Below, piece by piece: positions 5,612 through 6,828 of a stretch of 6,828 nucleotides of DNA (position 1 is its first letter; each line of letters opens with the position of its first letter). The stretch covers positions 1 through 6,828 of the forward strand of contig JADKBZ010000030.1 in NCBI GenBank assembly GCA_016714815.1, written 5' to 3'. Under the pieces are notes generated by a model, which made no database searches, was not told where the DNA came from, and saw only the letters and a list, made by a program, of their open reading frames with translations. The translations under genes were made by a program, and so were the position numbers. This DNA comes from Holophagales bacterium (GTDB lineage: Bacteria > Acidobacteriota > Thermoanaerobaculia > UBA5066).

Positions 5612-6423
5612 GGCTTCATGGCCTGGGCTGGAATCAGGTAGGGGTCTCCGGTGCGCTTGTCCGTGACCGTGGCGTAGCCGAGGATCTTCGCGCCGTTGCC
5701 GAGGTCTACGAACATGTTGAGCCGATAGGGTCCACCGGCCGGCGGCTGGAACGTGGCGAACTCGCTACCGAAGACGTCGTTGAGTTGGGTGAGTGAGAAG
5801 GGCTTCACCGTCAGGACACGGGTCCCGTAGATAGTCCCCATCGCGTCGACCAGCTGAACGCCAGCCCTTAGCTCAACCTCGGAAGGATTCATCACGACCG
5901 CGTTCGTCCGGAGGTTGGGGTCGTTCGTCAGCCCGGTGACGTAGAGGTCGCCGTAGACCGAGTCGTCGAAGCCGAGCGCATTGCGGTACGGCTGCCCCGG
6001 CGAGTACTGGCCGTACGTTCCCGGCGTGGCGCCGGCCACGTTGTACGTGTTGCTCGTCACCATCACGGGGTACGTGGCGCGAATCTCGAGGAGGCCGAAC
6101 GTCTCTGTTTTCCCGAAGTAGTTCTTCACGATGTCGGTCAGCGACACCGATTCTCGCGGTGCCAGCGGCGGGGTGATCCGGATCCCGTCGAGGTTCGTGC
6201 CGTCGACGCCCGCGGGTGTGAAGTAGAGGTCGACCACGTTGTCCTGGCTCGTTTCGGGATTGAAGATCCAGACGTCGGTCCGGAATCTGCCCGTCGCCCC
6301 GGTGATGTTCACGGCGGGGAGGTAGGAGTCGGTCGAAGCGATCGTGTCCGCCGTTGCGGGTGCTCCGCCGAGGGCGGCGAAAACGAGAAACGCGGTGGCG
6401 AGGGTCGAAACGTTCCGGCTCAT
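5608..6423 (-). CDS. Secreted protein of two similar beta-rich modules, function unknown
   Basis: The protein is 271 aa. The start is ATG at 6423, with GGAGG 5 bp upstream (6429-6433). A signal peptide is clear: MSRNV, a hydrophobic stretch, and Ala-Thr-Ala before Asp26, with no lipobox cysteine; the protein has no cysteine at all. The mature part is Gly/Thr/Asn/Val-rich and appears to be beta-strand. It contains two related modules: RTDVWIFNP (48-56) followed by SLTDIVKNYFG (94-104), and RTNAVVMNP (172-180) followed by SLTQLNDVFG (210-219). It ends with LGYATVTDKRTGDPYLIPAQ. I recognise this style from secreted proteins of unknown function in high-GC diderms, where the last motif ends each unit, but I know no activity. 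It is likely periplasmic or extracellular. Its sampled G+C (about 58% in two of three 60-base rows, 70% in the third) is lower than in the glycosyltransferase genes. It is the first gene of the four-gene minus operon. Confidence 0.85.
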   Translation of the reverse strand: MSRNVSTLATAFLVFAALGGAPATADTIASTDSYLPAVNITGATGRFRTDVWIFNPETSQDNVVDLYFTPAGVDGTNLDGIRITPPLAPRESVSLTDIVKNYFGKTETFGLLEIRATYPVMVTSNTYNVAGATPGTYGQYSPGQPYRNALGFDDSVYGDLYVTGLTNDPNLRTNAVVMNPSEVELRAGVQLVDAMGTIYGTRVLTVKPFSLTQLNDVFGSEFATFQPPAGGPYRLNMFVDLGNGAKILGYATVTDKRTGDPYLIPAQAMKP

Positions 6424-6510
6424 GCTGTCCTCCAGCCCTTCGGGCGGTTGCAGTTTCGCAAATGCTCTGCCAGGAGAGCGTCTCCCCGCGGGGACGCCGA
6501 AAATGAAAAA
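6424..6510 (-). promoter_or_regulatory. Leader and probable promoter region of the four-gene operon
   Basis: This short interval between the upstream terminator and the secreted-protein ATG must hold any promoter specific to the four-gene operon. Visible elements are the ribosome-binding site GGAGG (6429-6433), a small hairpin GCCC-TTC-GGGC (6435-6445) directly before it, and an inverted repeat at 6478-6497. Weakly AT-rich bases (6452-6463, tttcgcaaatgc on the plus strand) could contain a -10 element, but no convincing -35/-10 pair was found. Confidence 0.35.
6478..6497. repeat. Inverted repeat around CCCCGCGGGG
   Basis: TCCCCGCGGGGA (6483-6494) is a perfect 12-bp palindrome. Extended outward, GCGTC (6478-6482) can pair with GACGC (6493-6497) if one base bulges. 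It lies between the terminator of the small lipoprotein gene and the secreted-protein gene. It could be an operator, a second transcript-ending hairpin, or chance in GC-rich DNA. Confidence 0.4.
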
Positions 6511-6530
6511 CGCCCCGCTTACGCGGGGCG
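6501..6530 (-). terminator. Intrinsic terminator after the small lipoprotein gene
   Basis: A perfect 8-bp GC stem, CGCCCCGC (6511-6518) and GCGGGGCG (6523-6530), closes a TTAC loop. Read on the minus strand it is followed at once by TTTTTCATTTT (6510-6500). This is a classic rho-independent terminator, 25 bp past the stop of the small lipoprotein gene, and it separates that gene from the downstream operon. Confidence 0.9.
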
Positions 6531-6555
6531 CCTTCCGGGTTCTGTCTGGAAACTC

Positions 6556-6807
6556 TTACTTCGCCGGGGCAGCCGGGGCGGCCGGGGCGGCGGTGGCCGG
6601 GGCCGGGGCGGCCTCGGTCGTCGCGGGGGCGGCTTCGGTCGTGGCCGGGACGGCCTCGGTGGTGGCCGGGGCGACGGCGGTCGTGGCCGGGGCGGGCTCC
6701 TCGACGACGGCGGGGGCCGCGTCCGGGGTGGCTTCCTTCTTCTCGCCGCAGGCGACGAGGGAGGCGGAGACGGCGATGAGGGCGACGACGGAAAGGATCT
6801 TCTTCAT
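6556..6807 (-). CDS. Small Ala/Pro/Thr-rich repeat lipoprotein
   Basis: The protein is 83 aa. The start is ATG at 6807, with AAGGAG 5 bp upstream (6813-6818), the strongest ribosome-binding site in the window. A lipoprotein signal is plain: MKK, a hydrophobic core, and Leu-Val-Ala-Cys with Cys20 as the lipidation site. After GEKKEATPDAAP the mature chain of about 63 residues is low-complexity, with four heptads of the form Pro-Ala-Thr-Thr-Glu-Ala-Ala/Val (40-67), then Ala/Pro-only sequence ending in Lys. It has no enzymatic domain. It is probably a disordered, lipid-anchored envelope peptide of unknown role; abundant small lipoproteins of this kind can space or tether the cell wall, but nothing here proves that. 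It is transcribed alone: a strong terminator follows it, and its promoter lies beyond the right edge. An alternative is that Thr residues in the repeat are glycosylated. Confidence 0.8.
   Translation of the reverse strand: MKKILSVVALIAVSASLVACGEKKEATPDAAPAVVEEPAPATTAVAPATTEAVPATTEAAPATTEAAPAPATAAPAAPAAPAK
6607..6690 (-). repeat. Four 21-bp tandem repeats encoding PATTEA(A/V) heptads
   Basis: This stretch is exactly four 21-base units within the small lipoprotein gene, encoding PATTAVA, PATTEAV, PATTEAA and PATTEAA. The units differ at synonymous and a few non-synonymous positions. A fifth, degraded unit (PAPATAA) may follow. The unit length keeps the frame, so gain or loss of units would only change the length of the linker. 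Confidence 0.85.
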
Positions 6808-6812
6808 GGTTT

Positions 6813-6818
6813 CTCCTT
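6813..6818 (-). promoter_or_regulatory. Strong ribosome-binding site of the small lipoprotein
   Basis: AAGGAG on the minus strand lies 5 bases before the ATG at 6807, within a purine-rich leader (GGTAAGAAAGAAGGAGAAACC). It decides the start and, with the strong terminator, suggests high expression. Confidence 0.8.
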
Positions 6819-6828
6819 CTTTCTTACC

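Noticed and set aside
1..6828. Defence island, CRISPR, toxin-antitoxin, prophage or transposon content
   Set aside because: Every interval is filled by the listed genes. No repeat-spacer pattern, transposase, integrase, terminal repeats, tRNA or rRNA was seen.

Overview
The window is 6.8 kb of GC-rich bacterial DNA (sampled rows of the glycosyltransferase genes are about 73% G+C), densely packed with genes. Three proteins begin with Sec/lipoprotein-type signal peptides, which suggests a Gram-negative-type envelope. The two-module secreted protein and the glycan methyltransferase resemble proteins I associate with Acidobacteriota-like or other high-GC diderms. That placement is an impression, and the species cannot be assigned from this sequence.

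Left part (1-4145). A lipoprotein gene on the minus strand runs off the left edge. Its N-terminus looks like a TolB/PD40-type beta-propeller lipoprotein. Only 23 bp from its start, and divergent from it, begins a tight three-gene plus-strand operon: a long coiled-coil protein with a C-terminal SAM-dependent methyltransferase domain (250-1773), a family-4 glycosyltransferase (1774-2811, starting on the base after the previous stop), and a second family-4 glycosyltransferase (2808-4145, 4-bp GTGA overlap). This is a surface-polysaccharide (O-antigen or capsule-like) assembly and modification cassette. The long coiled coil beside a methyltransferase recalls WbdD-type chain-length control, but the domain order is different.

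Right part (4114-6423, minus strand). Four genes follow in the order of transcription: a secreted protein made of two similar modules (6423-5608), a HAD-IA phosphatase-like hydrolase (5611-4955, 4-bp overlap), a thioredoxin-fold lipoprotein with a CGWC active site (4937-4491), and a small DUF309 protein (about 4494-4114). The DUF309 gene has no ordinary start codon and probably begins at a CTG overlapping the thioredoxin stop. It overlaps the end of the second glycosyltransferase tail to tail by 32 bp.

Right edge (6500-6828, minus strand). A very small Ala/Pro/Thr-rich lipoprotein has four 7-residue repeats. A clear intrinsic terminator lies 25 bp beyond its stop and separates it from the four-gene operon. 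No RNA genes, insertion sequences, CRISPR arrays or phage genes are visible, and no intergenic gap exceeds about 130 bp.
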